Made by a program: the position numbers and the translations under genes. Below are positions 43,680 through 57,749 of a stretch of 64,000 nt of DNA, in pieces. Below the pieces are notes generated by a model that had not been told where the DNA came from, made no database searches, and was given only the letters and a program-made list of their open reading frames with translations. Numbering within the stretch: position 1 is the first letter of the stretch; every line of letters begins with the position of its first letter. Source of the DNA: Cololabis saira (lineage: Eukaryota; Chordata; Actinopteri; Beloniformes; Belonidae); NCBI RefSeq assembly GCF_033807715.1, contig NC_084590.1, positions 3,758,501 to 3,822,500 of the forward strand, written 5' to 3'.

Positions 43680-44681
43680 TGAATGGGACACTTTTGCTCT
43701 GCACTTTTTCCCGCTTTTCTCTTTTCTCTCACCTTCCTCCTTCTCACACACACTGAAGCCCGCAGGTGATACGTTCAGGTGAGCTCAGAAATTCCACCAC
43801 TGGAAGAGAAGCAACTACAACACAGGAAACCATGATGTTTTTGAGGAAACGAGTGCTTGAGTTTTGTCATTCTAACCAGGGTTACACTCTCCCCCTCTAG
43901 ACAGCATTGTCCCTGCATGCATACCCGCCCCTACAGTTACAGATACATGTGAAATGGCAGCTCCTAAAGCCTGAAAGAATGAACTGATGGCCGAGGTTAA
44001 AGGCTCACCCAGCTCATCATAAGTGAGTTTCCGAGGCGGACGTCTCTCTCTAACAGAACGCCTTACACTTGTGTTCTCCGTCTCTACACTCCCAGATGTT
44101 ACATTGTCTGTGTCTACAACTACAGGGTCTGTGATGATGAGATCTGTGTCCTCTCTAACAGGTGAGATATGTGTAATATAAGGTTCTGGGATATCAATGA
44201 CAACATGGTCTGGGGGCCTACAATGTGAAGTAGCATGTGTAACTGAACTACTACTCTCAGAGCTGACAAGAGGAGTTCATGGTTGAAGCTTATGAGTAGG
44301 CCTCTCAGACAAGTGTGTGGAGCTTTGGGGCACAAAAAAAGGGGTGTCAGGGTTTAATACCCTGGAAGCTGGCTGAGGCTCACTGAAACCTTCTTCCCTC
44401 TGTAGGAAAGGACCCCTAGTGATGATTTCTGGCACCCATGGGCTAGGATACAGTTCATCCTCATCACTGTACTGAACGGGACACTTTTGCTCTGCACTTT
44501 TTCCCGCTTTTCTCTTTTCTCTCACCTTTCTCCTTCTCACACACACTGAAGCCCGCAGGTGATGCGTTCAGGTGAGCTCAGCAATTCCACCAGTGGACGA
44601 GAAGCAACTACAAAACGGGAAACCACGATGCATTTGAGGAAACGAGTGCTTTTGAGTGTTGTAATTCTAACCAGGGTTACA
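43680..44681 (-). mobile_element. Miniature LTR retroelement with two LTRs
   Basis: Direct repeats of 207 and 209 bp (43680-43886 and 44473-44681) bound 586 bp. On the minus strand each LTR starts TGTAACCCTGGTTAGAAT and ends CCCATTCA or CCCGTTCA. A polypurine tract AGAGGGGGAGAG abuts the left LTR exactly where the 3' LTR would begin. The internal region has two short minus-strand ORFs with no RT or protease, so it is a deletion derivative. Flanking 5-mers do not match, so a recombinant origin is possible. Confidence 0.78.
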
Positions 44682-44767
44682 TTAGGTTGGCTAGAACTTT
44701 GACTCTGGCTGAATTTAATGTGGCATTTGGTGTTTCACATACGATACGTGAGATGTATCCACATCGT

Positions 44768-44900
44768 GGATCATCCGGGCGGCTGTACAGACACTGCAGA
44801 ATTTGGTTGGTTTCCTCCTTCTCTGAGTTGGCAGGCTGAGGGGAGACCACTTTATACATGTTAAAGCAAGAGAAAACGTGTTTTTCATAATAGGTCCGCT
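44768..44900. mobile_element. TTAA MITE family T2, terminal fragment
   Basis: It matches the last ~130 bp of 31928-33285 and ends CATAATAGGTCCGCT followed by TTAA (44901-44904). The other end is missing. Confidence 0.78.
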
Positions 44901-44904
44901 TTAA

Positions 44905-45776
44905 GTTTTAACTATTTACATCATTTTTGCCAACTCTTCTTTTCCTGTCACATTTCTCTCTCAATCGTCACATCAAATGTTTCTGGACTTCAGGGGAGAA
45001 AAAATCAAATTATTTTCCACTCCCAATCTTTGGCCTGCATCTCCCTGGGACCCACAATCACATCTCAAAGAGAAAGAAAAGATGAGAAGAGAGGAAGAAG
45101 AGATCTAAAAAAAAAGTGAAGAGGAAAAAAATGAATGTGAAATGTTGAAAGAACAAAGAACTGCATCTGTGTATTTGTGTGGTTATACTTAAAGGCACTT
45201 GAATGCTATGCAAAAGAAATTTAACTTTGTTAAATCTTCTGAACCTTTTTGGTAAAAGTACAAATGGAAGCAAGGTTTCAGTTGTTTTAATTGTTCCTAT
45301 CTATTCCTTTTTTAAAGGTAACACTGGGTTTGATATATATGACTTAATGTAATAATGTTCTTAAAGAAAATATGAAACAAACCAGTCTACGTATACTCTT
45401 TTGACAATGAACCTATGACTATGCACATTAAACAGGTAGCTGGCTCTTAAAGAGATGGGTAAACAATTTTAAGTCATGAAATAAAAAAAATTAAAAAAAC
45501 TGACTTTAAAGTATTTATTAACTACAAAATTTGTGAACTGGTAAATAAGACTAAAAAACAACAACAGCAAAAGTAGATGTACAAAAGTCATTTAGGCTGT
45601 CAAGGAACGCAAACGCTTTCAAGTCACATACAGGAGATGCGTTCCCTACAGAGCCTCCCAAAGTCTGCTGAAACTGTGAAACATTTTCAATTGACTGTAA
45701 ATGGTAAGATAATTGGTTTACATGACCAACCAATTATGAGCTTTCTAATTTTCTGTACATACATATAATCAAATAT
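44905..45776. other. Unassigned AT-rich stretch
   Basis: No coding or repeat signature was recognised. Short purine-rich runs near 45060-45150 are not periodic. Confidence 0.4.
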
Positions 45777-45787
45777 GGAACACAGAT

Positions 45788-46121
45788 GGCAGCACGGTGG
45801 CTTAGTGGTTAGCACTGTTGCCTCACAGCAAGAAAGTCCCCGGTTCGACTCCCAGGCCCAGCAGGGTCTTTCTGTGTGGAGTTTGCATGTTCTCCCCGTG
45901 CTTGCGTGGGTTTTCTCCGGGTACTCAGGCTTCCTCCCACAGTCCAAAAACATGCATATTAGGTTAATTGGTGATTCTAAATTGCCCGTGAGTGTGAGTG
46001 TGGTTGTGAGCATGGTTTGTGTGTTTATATGTGGCCCTGAGATGGACTGGTGACCTGTCCAGGGTGTATCTGCCTCTCACCTGAAATGAGCTGGGATAGA
46101 CTCCAGCAGCAATGGATGGAT
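45788..46121 (+). mobile_element. tRNA-headed SINE with RTE-type tail
   Basis: A box TGGCTTAGTGGTTAG near 45797 and B box GGTTCGACTCCC near 45841, then a body ending AGCTGGGATAGACTCCAGCA and (ATGG)n. Near-perfect duplications GGAACACAGAT (45777-45787) and GGAACGCAGAT (46122-46132) define the insertion. The 3' end is shared with RTE LINEs, which probably mobilise it. Confidence 0.88.
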
Positions 46122-46244
46122 GGAACGCAGATTCTTTCACAGTTAAATAAATACTTAAATTATGAAATATTATTTTAAATACATGAATATGAAATGAAAT
46201 AAATAAAAGATTTTTTAATAAAATCTTAAATTTTTACATCACAA

Positions 46245-46390
46245 CCTTTTTATTTCATGACAAATTATTTCATATAGGTATATTTATTTATTTCATGCCA
46301 CTTTTATTTCATATAGGTATATTTATTTATTTCATGCCACTTTTATTTCATAATGAGATATTTATTTATTTCATGACACTTTTATTTTGT
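46245..46390. repeat. AT-rich ~39-bp minisatellite
   Basis: Three to four imperfect units of TTTATTTCATATAGGTATAT followed by TTATTTATTTCATGCCAC. Confidence 0.8.
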
Positions 46391-48600
46391 AATGCCCCGT
46401 TTACGTATTACACAAATCGAGTCACATGACACGAGTATGACACTTATCAAGTGGTTCTTTTATTTCATGTTCTTATATTCAAATGGGGGGGGGGTTTATG
46501 TGTAGGTGTGGCGAGCCGTGAACTTCAGCGGTGCTCCTGAGGGACAGGAAAGCCGGAAGAAAACAGAAAACCGGAAAAAACATCAACAAAGAGGAAGAAC
46601 AAAACGGAAAAAGCACAATTCGGGGCGGACTTGGACTTTCACTAGATGTTTCAGATCAGGATACTTTAAAAAGTCTGAGACTAAAAGCAGCTCAGACTTA
46701 CTGAGAGAGGCAACCAGCCACCTTGATGGGATGGCAGTATGTCACTGACCTTTATATCTTCTTCAGTACTCTGTGCTACTCCTCATAAATGGTTTTGATT
46801 TCTCTAAAATGTACCCATGGTTGGTAATCCGTGCAGTTTTAACCATCAGAACAGAGTTCTCCCATCAGTGTTATATCTAACTTGAGGCAGCACACTTATT
46901 ATGCCAACCAAGTAAATCTAAGCTAAATCATTTTAAATAGCTTGTCTACACAGGCATTTTATTTGGGACCTCCACTCTCTGATCCCTGTCTTCCGTCCTA
47001 TTCTGCTTTTCATCTGTCCTAATAGTCGACACCATCCCTCCCTCCTTGCTTGCAAGTCTGTCTGCACACATTCCATTTAAAAATGTTATGGACATGTGTA
47101 AAACTGTTGGTTTTCCCCCCCGCATTAAACAAGCGCAGACAACACAATTGGAATAGAATAGATAAGAATAGAATACTTTATTAATTCCCAAATTAATTAA
47201 TAAAAATTAAAGGCAAACAAAATAAAACCTAGAGAATTAGTTGAAATTAAAAAAAAAAATCTAATGGATACTGATTCCACTTAAACCAAAGTCTATACTG
47301 ATGGTAAAAGGATTTATTGTTCATGGCTATTATGGTGGGCAAGAATTAATTCTTGCATTGATATTTATTGTAGTGACACTGAAGAAAGCTCTGACGGAAG
47401 ATATTCTATCACTCAGCGTGTTGCGTAGGGGCTTTATTTGTGCAACATTCTTCTTTCTACAACTAGCTCTCAGGGCTCTAGTACAGAGTCCAGCAAAGAA
47501 CTAGTTTTCTTTATCAGTTTGGTCCATTTATTTCAGTCAAACACTGAAGGACCCAAGCTTCCTTTTTGCCGACAGTCTCAGTGATGCAATTCCAGTCCAG
47601 TGAGTTTCCTTGACTGAACATATCTATTTGGTAGACAGCAACATTACATTCACAGCGGAGGGGCTTTGATGTGCACAATGTGAGAATATAAATCTCGTCA
47701 TTGAGGCATACTGGAAACCTGAAAGTATGGGCCAATACCTGCTCAAGACCGAGTGGAATATAAACTGAGAACTATAATGTACAGCACTAAAAATGTTCCA
47801 AATAAACCAGATTGACAGCAAAAGTTATTTCATCTTCGTGTAAACACATCGAGAGAGTACTTGAGACCTTGTCAAAAAAAAAAAAAACTGGGCACCCACA
47901 GCTTCCAACAAAGAAGAATATAAAGTATGTTGCCTTCATTACACGTGCTGTGCATAAGTAGATAGTCAGATAAACTCCTTCCTGACATCAAGACTCTGAA
48001 GACATTTGTCTCTTTGTCCACAGGTTTATTGATATTGCGAGGAAGGGTAAAACTAGGACAGAAATACAAAAATATAATCAATACTGAACTTGCATACAAA
48101 AATCCACAATGACATTCACCAACTCAATCTCCAATATGAATAAATCCTCTTGTTTTATTTTACCTGTTTTTAAATGTGACAGGATGTATGTCCTTATTAC
48201 CCTTTTTAACTTCAAATATCATATATGGAATGATATCCTTACATATAATCAATTTATGCTCATTTCCTACTTGTTATAACATTCACATGAACTTTCAGTG
48301 GCCAGTAACAGTGACGTTAGTAACTTCTAGCATCAAATTTCAAAGAATGTCACAAAAATAATGATCTGCGATTGTAGATAACAACAATCTGATACATAAT
48401 TGATACATACCCACAATGCTATCAAAGCCATAACATGTTTACAGATGTCACTGGACTGAGATGAGACAAAAAACATCCGCTTCTCCACAGCTCTCTTGCT
48501 TACTACTTGATTTCTACTCATGTCACGTGAGAGTTCAATGAAAAACAGACATGAGCAAATAACTTTAAAATTACTTTAACTAAACACTATCTATCTGTCC
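46391..48600. other. 2.2-kb stretch without recognised genes
   Basis: A short LINE-tail-like piece (AGAATAGAATACTTTATTAA) lies near 47165. Otherwise only short ORFs without motifs were seen. The 80-codon Lys/Arg-rich ORF at 46506-46748 reflects a purine-rich segment. Confidence 0.4.
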
Positions 48601-48616
48601 AAGACACTTTACCTAA

Positions 48617-49229
48617 TTAAGCACCTGAAGGGAGAAGAAGCACCATCTCCACGATAGGACTAAGACAGAGAGGAGCCCCTCGTGGTTTAATAACTTTAAC
48701 CTCAACCTGGCAAACCTTCCCATCTTTGCAAGGGAAGGTCTTTGTTACCAGTCCAAGAGGCCATTCATTTCTTGGTACTTGGCTGTTTTTGAGCAGAACA
48801 ACACTTCCTGACTTGATGTTAGGATGAATGGACTCCCATTTCTTGCATGTTTGTATTGTTGGGAGCAATTGCTTCCGCCATCTGCCCCAGAAGGTGTTGA
48901 GCAAGTACTGAGCCTGCCGCCATCAGTACTTATAGAGGTCTGTAGACCCAAACTCACCTGCAGGAGCAGGAACAATGTTCACTTTTTGTGTGAGAAGAAC
49001 AGCTGGTGTGAATATAAATGGCTGCTACTTTTACCATGAAGGTCACCAGTACTTCATGGGTAAGTTTGTCTTTCAGCTGGAGAAACATGGAATCCAGAAT
49101 TCTCCTTGCAAGACCAATCATCCTTTCCCATGTTCTGCCGTAGTGGGAAGCATGTGGAGGATTCAGTCCAAGCCCAAGTCCAAGAGCAACCTTGGTCTGA
49201 CAGGTAAGTCTGTTTGAAGGTATCCTCAA
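48617..49229 (-). pseudogene. BEL/Pao integrase C-terminal remnant
   Basis: Minus-strand frames read ASHYGRTWERMIGLARRILD and DKLTHEVLVTFMV (48954-49229), then MLNTFWGRWRKQLLPT and NEWPLGLVTKTFPCKDGKV (48617-48904). This is the end of a BEL/Pao integrase plus its C-terminal domain. A frame change and about 50 bp of unreadable sequence separate the two. It is from a different copy than the one at 7230-9345. Confidence 0.8.
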
Positions 49230-49479
49230 GTCCTAAAGTGTATGTTTTCATTTCATAGGTGGTTGTAATTTTCTGCGAATATTCTCCAGAAACAACAGCA
49301 GGGCACACTTTAAATCCAGTGACACTCTCAGAAACTCGGAAGTGACAAAATTACCAAACACAAGCTAAGCAATGTTTTGAAGGTGTTACACTGTAGGGAA
49401 CAGTGCATAAATCTTGATACGCAAGGCTCAAAATCACAAAGCTCAGTGTAGGAGATCCAGTTCACTATGTGAAAACTTA

Positions 49480-49580
49480 GCAGTCTACTTGCAGAGAATT
49501 GAACCCAGGACCTTGTAGCTGTGAGACGGCTGCACTACCAGGTGTGCCACTGTGCCCCGAAAAAAAAAAAAAATGAAATC
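49480..49580 (-). repeat. tRNA-like SINE head fragment
   Basis: On the minus strand, CACCTGGTAGTGCAGCCGTC and GGTCCTGGGTTCAATTCTC resemble A- and B-box regions of fish tRNA SINEs. An A-rich run (49560-49573) lies at its 5' end. No body or tail follows. Confidence 0.6.
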
Positions 49581-51043
<1,463 letters not shown>

Positions 51044-51510
51044 GAAGGGGTGGGGGGTGAATAGGCTTCCATGAAGAAAAAAGAGAGAAGGATACAAGGG
51101 CCCAAAAGAATGGCGGCGACGAGAGGAAAATGAAAACGAACTGATTCAATCTTCAAGCACCTTACAGGCGTTTGCGTCAGGTTTCTTCAGGAGAGGCTGG
51201 TGAAAGAATGTGGAGGAAGAGAAGGAGAAAAAAGTGTGGCAAGCAAAGGATGGGGCAGGAATAATGTCCAAAACTTCTTTTTTTTTGTTTCTCCCTCTCT
51301 CTTTCTCATATTCATTCATTCTTCTCTCTTTTACAAGACTGTAGTGAAAAGATTAAATTGTTTACGAGTGAGAAGCATGGCCAGCCTAAGCAGATGATTC
51401 CAGAGTGACAGAGATAGACATTCTAATTCACGGCTGTAATAAGTGTCCCTGCTCCCATGTGCAACTGCTAATTCTTTTATCTGGTTACAACACTTGGGGG
51501 TTCAGCGACT

Positions 51511-51514
51511 CACA

Positions 51515-51592
<78 letters not shown>
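51511..51592. repeat. (ACGC)n(AC)n compound microsatellite
   Basis: About nine ACGC units pass directly into about 20 AC units. Confidence 0.97.
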
Positions 51593-51596
<4 letters not shown>

Positions 51597-51786
51597 TCTA
51601 TATCTTTGTGTATCTCATTCTGTGCAATGGATGGTTTAACATTTACTGTTGTTTATATGTATATTTTATTAAAAATGAGAGGACACGGATGTATGACAGA
51701 CAAATGAATGAGTGAATAAGAAAGGGAAGAGAATATGTTGTACACTGTACTAATGATAAAATGATTTCTGATATTTGAATACCCTC

Positions 51787-51936
<150 letters not shown>

Positions 51937-52067
51937 ACCCTCAACCTTTAATCTCACAAAAAGGCCATCCAAGTGCAGTCTTAACCCTTTATCTTAACTG
52001 AAGGAGAAAAGACATTGCCAGCATCTCTGTCTGTGTTTGGCTTACAGAAAGTGGGGGATGGGAGTGA

Positions 52068-52130
52068 TATGTGTGTGCGTGTGTGTTTATGTGTACGTGT
52101 GTGTGTGTGTTTGTGTGTGTGTGTATATGC
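52068..52130. repeat. Imperfect (GT)n tract
   Basis: GT repeats interrupted by TTTATGTGTAC and TTT. Confidence 0.85.
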
Positions 52131-53500
52131 ACACTAAACAGATCCCCACACACACTAAACACATGAAAAAAAACCACAACTCATGTTTGCAAGCAAAATG
52201 TGTGTGTGTAGGCTACATGTTACTGTGTACCGGAAATAGAAACCTTAACGACAGATGAATGGACATTGGCATGTGCACGAGCATGTGCGTGTTCATGTGT
52301 CTCTAATTGATGTCGGGGATACAGCATAGAAAAAAATTACTGTTATCCCCCAGGCAAGAAGAGGGAAGGGAGGAGATAAGAAACTGCTGCAGCTGAGAGA
52401 GAGCAAGAAGAGTGAATCAAGCATGTGAGAAGTCATGTTTTGATGGAGGACACTGTTGTAAATTTGCAGGATATTCAGAGCAAGCCAGCACTGTTTGCGT
52501 GACTACAGCCATCTTTATTTATTTATTTTTTTAAAGAGAAAACTGGAGGTCTGTTCTGATAATGGTATTGTGCATGACCCACTGTAAAGAAAGCTTGTCA
52601 GTGCTCGATGACTGGTGGGGTATTATCAGACCTAGTGAAGCAACTGCACGCTTATAGACTGCACACAGATAACAGGGAGCAGAAGAAAAGAGATAAAGAG
52701 AGGGGGACCTCTTCTCATTAACAGCTATCTACTGCAGTGCAGACAGTGGCTTGTATTGAGTTCTTCCTATGCTAGACATTAATTAAAACACAGAGAGGAA
52801 GTGGAAAGAGTGGAAGTGGAAGGAGTAAGTAAGAGAAAGATTGCTGTAAATGACAGAAGCCGAAGCGCGGGGAAATGGGGGTTGGTGGTGGCACTGTTGA
52901 AACCCCTCTGAAGTCTGACCTCAGTGTTACTAAGGTCTGCTCACAGCTTGCTATTACAGCTTTGTGTTTTGGTCTCTGTATGAATGTAACTATGTTCTTT
53001 TATATCCTGAATAAAAATATCCTATGTGTCTTAAACTGGAGGTCCACATGCAAAATAAATTAGCATTTACCACTAGATGGCATGATGAGTAAAACAAAAT
53101 AATGGCCTCTATATGTCTTCAGATTTGGACATTGATGATGTGTTGGAAGTATGGACTTGATTGAACAACATCTGTTTCAGCTATGTTTCATTAACATTAC
53201 AATTATGACAAGGTTAAAATTTCTCAATTTCTCAAAAACTGCAACTGCCACCCTAATGAGACTTTACTTTGTTGCGGTCTAAAACGTCCCGGGTCTTTAA
53301 ATGTTATGTAAGAAGAAGAAAATAATTCTGGGGAAATTTTGATTTGTGCAATTTTTGTTGCCTCTTGCTGCTGCTTGTGTTGGGGGTGGTTCTGGTTGTG
53401 CACACAGCAGTTCCGGGTGTGTGCGGGCTGGTTCGTCTTCTGTCGAACCAGGTGGTTCTTGTTATACTGCATTCATTCCTATGCTCCCCGTAGGAATTAA
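52131..53500. other. Unassigned stretch
   Basis: No gene or dated insertion was recognised. A purine-rich area at 52350-52870 contains several AGAGAG words. Confidence 0.4.
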
Positions 53501-53514
53501 TAGGATTTTTGTCA

Positions 53515-53700
53515 CCATGGTAATAATGATAATAATTTTCCTTTATTCTTTCCACAAGGGGAAATTATTCTCTTCTTTTAACCCATCCCTAGCCCCCGGG
53601 GAGCAGTAAGAGTTAAGGGCCAAAGGGGTTTAACTCAGTTGCAATGCAGGGACTTCAATCTGGGTCCTCCAAAGCCACCTCTGTAAACTCAACCCAGTCT
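53515..53700 (-). repeat. LINE/SINE 3'-end-like fragment
   Basis: TTTATTCTTTCCACAAGGGG and CCCCCGGGGAGCAGTAAGAG resemble 3' ends of Rex1/RTE-type repeats read in reverse. Ends not defined. Confidence 0.4.
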
Positions 53701-54559
53701 CAAATAAAAATGTACCCTGCCTACGTTGGTCCAAAGTGCAAAAACGTAGAGCGGTTACAATAATAGCCCTTGAATTGTAAAACTGTTACATTAAACTTAA
53801 TCCTATGACAAAACCAAATACATTTTTGGAAAGGCCTTGACCTGTAGACTGACATAAGTCAGAATGAAGCTCATACATGCCTCCTGCTTTGAAATAATGA
53901 CCATTGAACCTTGACCTTGACGCATTTTTAAGGGCTTATGATTCTACGATAAAAGGGACTATAGACATGAAACCAACTGTTATGGAAAGCTCTTGATTTA
54001 ATGTAAAATGCCAGAGTAGTCATCACTAGGTGGCACTATAATATAAGGGTAAAACATGGTTAAAATTACAATTATATATTTGAAATATATTTACACAAAT
54101 GTGTGTATCATGCCCTTAAACTGCTATGTGCACTCTTATTTTAGTATTAACAATCTCCATTCCTGTGAAAAAAAAAAAATTTGCTAAGAACTTCATTTCC
54201 CTAGAGTCATGCTATACAGCTTTATGCTAATCAGCGCCATATTTGTAGTCACATTGGTTTGGTTAACCCTAACGTATAAAAACGTTTTAAAAAACATATC
54301 AATTGAATATATCTATTATGTAGTGCATCTGAAATAGTAACTACATTTTATAGAGATGATGTATGTTAAGGAATTGTAAATATGTTTGTTTATTTAGGAT
54401 ACTTAATTTAACATCATGTAAATGACATTGATGTATTCACAGTGATTCAATATAAGTTGTAAATGTACCTGTGTACAGTTTATTTTAATATTTACCGTTC
54501 AAAAGCACAATATATTTAACGGTTTACTTCAACGTGCATAGCAACAGTAATAAATGACC
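53701..54559. other. Unassigned AT-rich stretch
   Basis: No coding or repeat signature was recognised. Confidence 0.4.
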
Positions 54560-54573
54560 ACACATCCGCGATC

Positions 54574-54630
54574 CATAAATTGAAATGTTAAATAAAGTTC
54601 ATAAATTAAAAAAAAAAAAAAAAAAAAAAA
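54574..54630 (+). mobile_element. 57-bp poly(A)-tailed retroinsertion
   Basis: A 14-bp duplication, ACACATCCGCGATC (54560-54573) and ACACATCTGCGATC (54631-54644, one mismatch), flanks a short piece that contains AAATAAAG and ends in about 23 A residues. It has the structure of a LINE-mobilised, extremely 5'-truncated transcript end. The source is not identifiable from ~30 unique bases. Confidence 0.85.
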
Positions 54631-55104
54631 ACACATCTGCGATCGGAGCACTCGTCACTCTATGACGTAGAGGGGATGCCCAGGGAATTCCCTGTGTTTG
54701 ACGGAATGGGGGAATGGTTAAAACAATGAATTTAAATATCGCCTGTCTCCACTTCCTGGTTCAAAAGAAATTAAAAATTATATTTTGTGGCTGGACGATG
54801 CTCTGGTTAAGGTCTGGAGAAAATAATCCATGGGGGGGGGGGGGTCACTGAAAGCTAAGGACACTGCGCGCTTCTCTGCCCCCTCCTGCCCCCGCTGCCC
54901 TCATGAACAAAACAAACATGTCCAAGTGGCTGCCTGAGAAATGAGCACAGAAGCTACAGAATGACCAGTTTACCCATGATTGTTAATGCTGGAAAATACT
55001 TGCTGTTTGAGCCTGCGTTAATGTCTGCTCGCACAGACAACCAGCTGCATTAAGAAATGGACCTACAACTGATGTCTATGATTGTAGTCTGAGCTTGATA
55101 ACAT

Positions 55105-55860
55105 CTACAATGGAATATTCAGGAACGGTTTTAGCGCCACCTGTTGGCAACAGTCATGTTTTCTACTATGCATCCGTGCTCCAAGCAAGATGGGCTGAGA
55201 CATTTCCAACTTGGTCAAACAGTAGTTAAGACAGGGAGCCAAAGTTCGATGTCTCGCCATGAACATAAAAGTTGTTCTAACTTGCACATACTTCATCCAA
55301 TCTGACCCAAAATATGTGTATTTAATCAGGCTTCCATTCTGAGCAAGTGGATATGACAATCTTGGATGAACTCCATAGCGCCACCACTTGGTCAGGTATA
55401 CATTTTTCATCATATTATGTGTTCTTATCTCCTGTTTCGTTCATCCAATCATAATAAAATCAGCACATAGTATTGTCATAATGGTCCTTATTGACTGTGT
55501 CGTATTTCGTGGTCATAACTTGAACGTAGCCACCATCATTCGCCATTAAATGGGAACTCTTGATTTCTGGTACCTACACATTAAAAAAAAATATTAAAAA
55601 TCACTGGTTTGTCCTAGGACAGTGAAACTGTAGGATCAAATGTATTTCAACAGGACAAAAAAACATACACTGTAACACATGTTGTCTGGAGAAGTGTAGC
55701 ACTCTGTTTTTTTTTCAAAATATGAAATCATATCCAAATAAATCATAACTTTGTCATACTTTTTCTAATTGTCTTCAAACTTTGCATATATGTTGTGTAC
55801 TGTGTTGTCAATAGATCCTGTCGATTTCAGTGATCTAAGCCCAACAGCTGATTTATCGTG
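55105..55860 (-). repeat. Unclassified interspersed repeat R1, reverse copy
   Basis: The reverse complement matches 19445-19880 and the halves at 2510-3095, and extends further. A 102-codon minus-strand ORF (55105-55413) overlaps it, but the same region is closed in other copies, so it is not treated as a gene. Confidence 0.72.
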
Positions 55861-56053
55861 ATTTATTTTAATTCTGGAGTTAAACAATATTTTTTTATGA
55901 AATTATATTTTTAGGCAAGAAAGTTTAAATAAAGCCTAATTGTGGTGCATCTTGCCAAGATCATGTGGAAATATTTACAAATTTGCAAAAAACATCCTTT
56001 ATTTTTAACAAATATTTTTGTTCTTGATCTCAAGGATTAAGCAGGACTTTGAT

Positions 56054-56657
56054 CAGTGGCGGCTTTTCAATAGGGGGCGCTAGGGCGCTGCCCCCATTAA
56101 AATTACAGGAAAAAATATAGACACAGTACACATAAATTACGTAACAAAAAGTAATTATCACATCTGTGCACTCATAAAATGTGTCTGACTTTTAATTTTT
56201 CAAGCCTTCCCATCCCATACTGGGTTTATTCAGAGTGGTTTTTTGTGCAGACCGAAATACATAGGTTTCAATGGCGAGGGGCGCCCGTGGCCAATCAGCA
56301 TGTTTTCTGTCATTCTTCATCCAATCTGATTGATTCATGAGCTGTCAATCAAAGTCACACCCCTGACAGTGTAGACACGCGACTGTATCTGTCACTCGCA
56401 TACAAACGGAGTCACAACGACAAGACAGGAGACAATGGCAGCAGAAAAACTAAATTCAGTTGTTTCATTACAAAGTAATAAAAATAAAAAAATATGTAAA
56501 AAATAACATGTAGTAGTATATGTAGTTTATGTATATGTAGTAATATGTAATAAAAAATTACGTAAAAAAAAATGTATGTTCAAGTAGAGTTTATAGTTGT
56601 GTTGTAATCCCCACTCGCCAGTGCGCCCCCACAAAAATTTTTATCACCAGCCGCCAC
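56054..56657. mobile_element. 0.6-kb hAT-like MITE
   Basis: The ends are CAGTGGCGGCTTTTC and the complementary CACCAGCCGCCA. ACTTTGAT occurs immediately before the left end (56046-56053) and at the right junction (56656-56663), overlapping the terminal bases. The exact right boundary is ambiguous by two or three bases. Subterminal GGGGGCGC and GTGCGCCCCC words occur at opposite ends. Confidence 0.8.
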
Positions 56658-56989
56658 TTTGATCTGTGTTGCCGTCCGCAAAGCAAATCAGATGCTCACG
56701 TGAGACCACTGTCTCAATAACTCTGTGTGCGTGTGTGTGTGACTTTCCACATGAGCCAATAAGAGACCACTGACTCACAGTATGCCGTCTGCATGAGACA
56801 ATTACAGCTGTTCCCAGAGCCGCAGTGCTTAGCCTCACCTGCCTAAATTTTACCAGATACTAGGGGTTTAATCTCCTAAAAATCTTTCAATTTATTAGTC
56901 AATACGGCCTGGCTGGACTAAAATCGATTGGTCGATGATTTAATCTAATTTCATTGGGAAGTAAGTACCAAGTTCTGAAGGGGGTGACC

Positions 56990-57330
56990 GGCCGGCCGAC
57001 AGAAATTTGCAGTGGATGTTTTCATTGTAATCATTGATAAACTTGTGGTTGAACTGAATTGGAGGTATGGATCCTATAACCATCTGAATAGCATCTTGGA
57101 AAAATGTCGTTCATCCACTGCTGGGCTTCAGAAAAAAAATCAGATTTACATGAGGACATGAGGACTATTGAAATCAATGATAAAAGGGGATATCTTCAGC
57201 TGATAAACAAAATGGGCTTACCATCAGCTTTTCAAACAAGGATATAGCCTTGACGATTCACCTAACTCTCCCTGTGACCAGCGCCTCCGGAGAGCCCTCT
57301 TTTTCAAAACTTGGACTGTGAACATCGCTG
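56990..57330 (+). pseudogene. hAT transposase C-terminal remnant
   Basis: A plus-strand frame includes FIVIIDKLVVELNWRYGSY near 57030 and LTIHLTLPVTSASGEPSFS near 57270, the hAT dimerisation region as in ZMYM1-like domesticated and TE proteins. Stops occur near 57160, 57195 and 57330. No terminal repeats were seen. Confidence 0.75.
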
Positions 57331-57382
57331 AGTGTTCGTAGGCCACACACCAAATAATTACAATATAACTTAGTATAATGTT

Positions 57383-57436
57383 AACTTACTGTCCCCCAGT
57401 CTGGCCCTCGGCAGGAGGGTTTGAATTGAATTGTAT
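57383..57436 (+). mobile_element. L2 LINE scrap, opposite orientation
   Basis: CCAGTCTGGCCCTCGGCAGG of the L2 3' UTR is joined directly to the ATTGAATTG tail, skipping about 200 bp. It is an internally deleted L2 end on the plus strand, next to the hAT target site. Confidence 0.75.
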
Positions 57437-57749
57437 TACCAGGGCTGCACATAAGTGGGCCGCCAGAGCGCATGCGCCGTCAAAATCCACAGTGCGCTGT
57501 CAATCTTGTGCTGCGAAGCGCTTTTGCGTACCAACAGCTGGGGCTCATATTATTGGTTGTGGCCAGACCTGAATACTAATATTAAAAAATCTATTGCGAG
57601 AGCTTTTCCCCAGAACTGCCACTCAAAGTTGATACTGGCCAATCACAGCGCGTCCTTACTCCCCCTCCATGCTCGTTGCGGCGGTGGGTTGGGCAGGAAG
57701 AGAGGTAAGGATCAGCTTTACTGAACAAACCCTGACACGTCTCGTCAAA

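Noticed and set aside
42120..44685. A single large TIR transposon with TGTAACCC at both ends
   Set aside because: Only about eight bases match between 42130 and the complement of 44681. The right one is the start of an LTR, so the match is probably chance.
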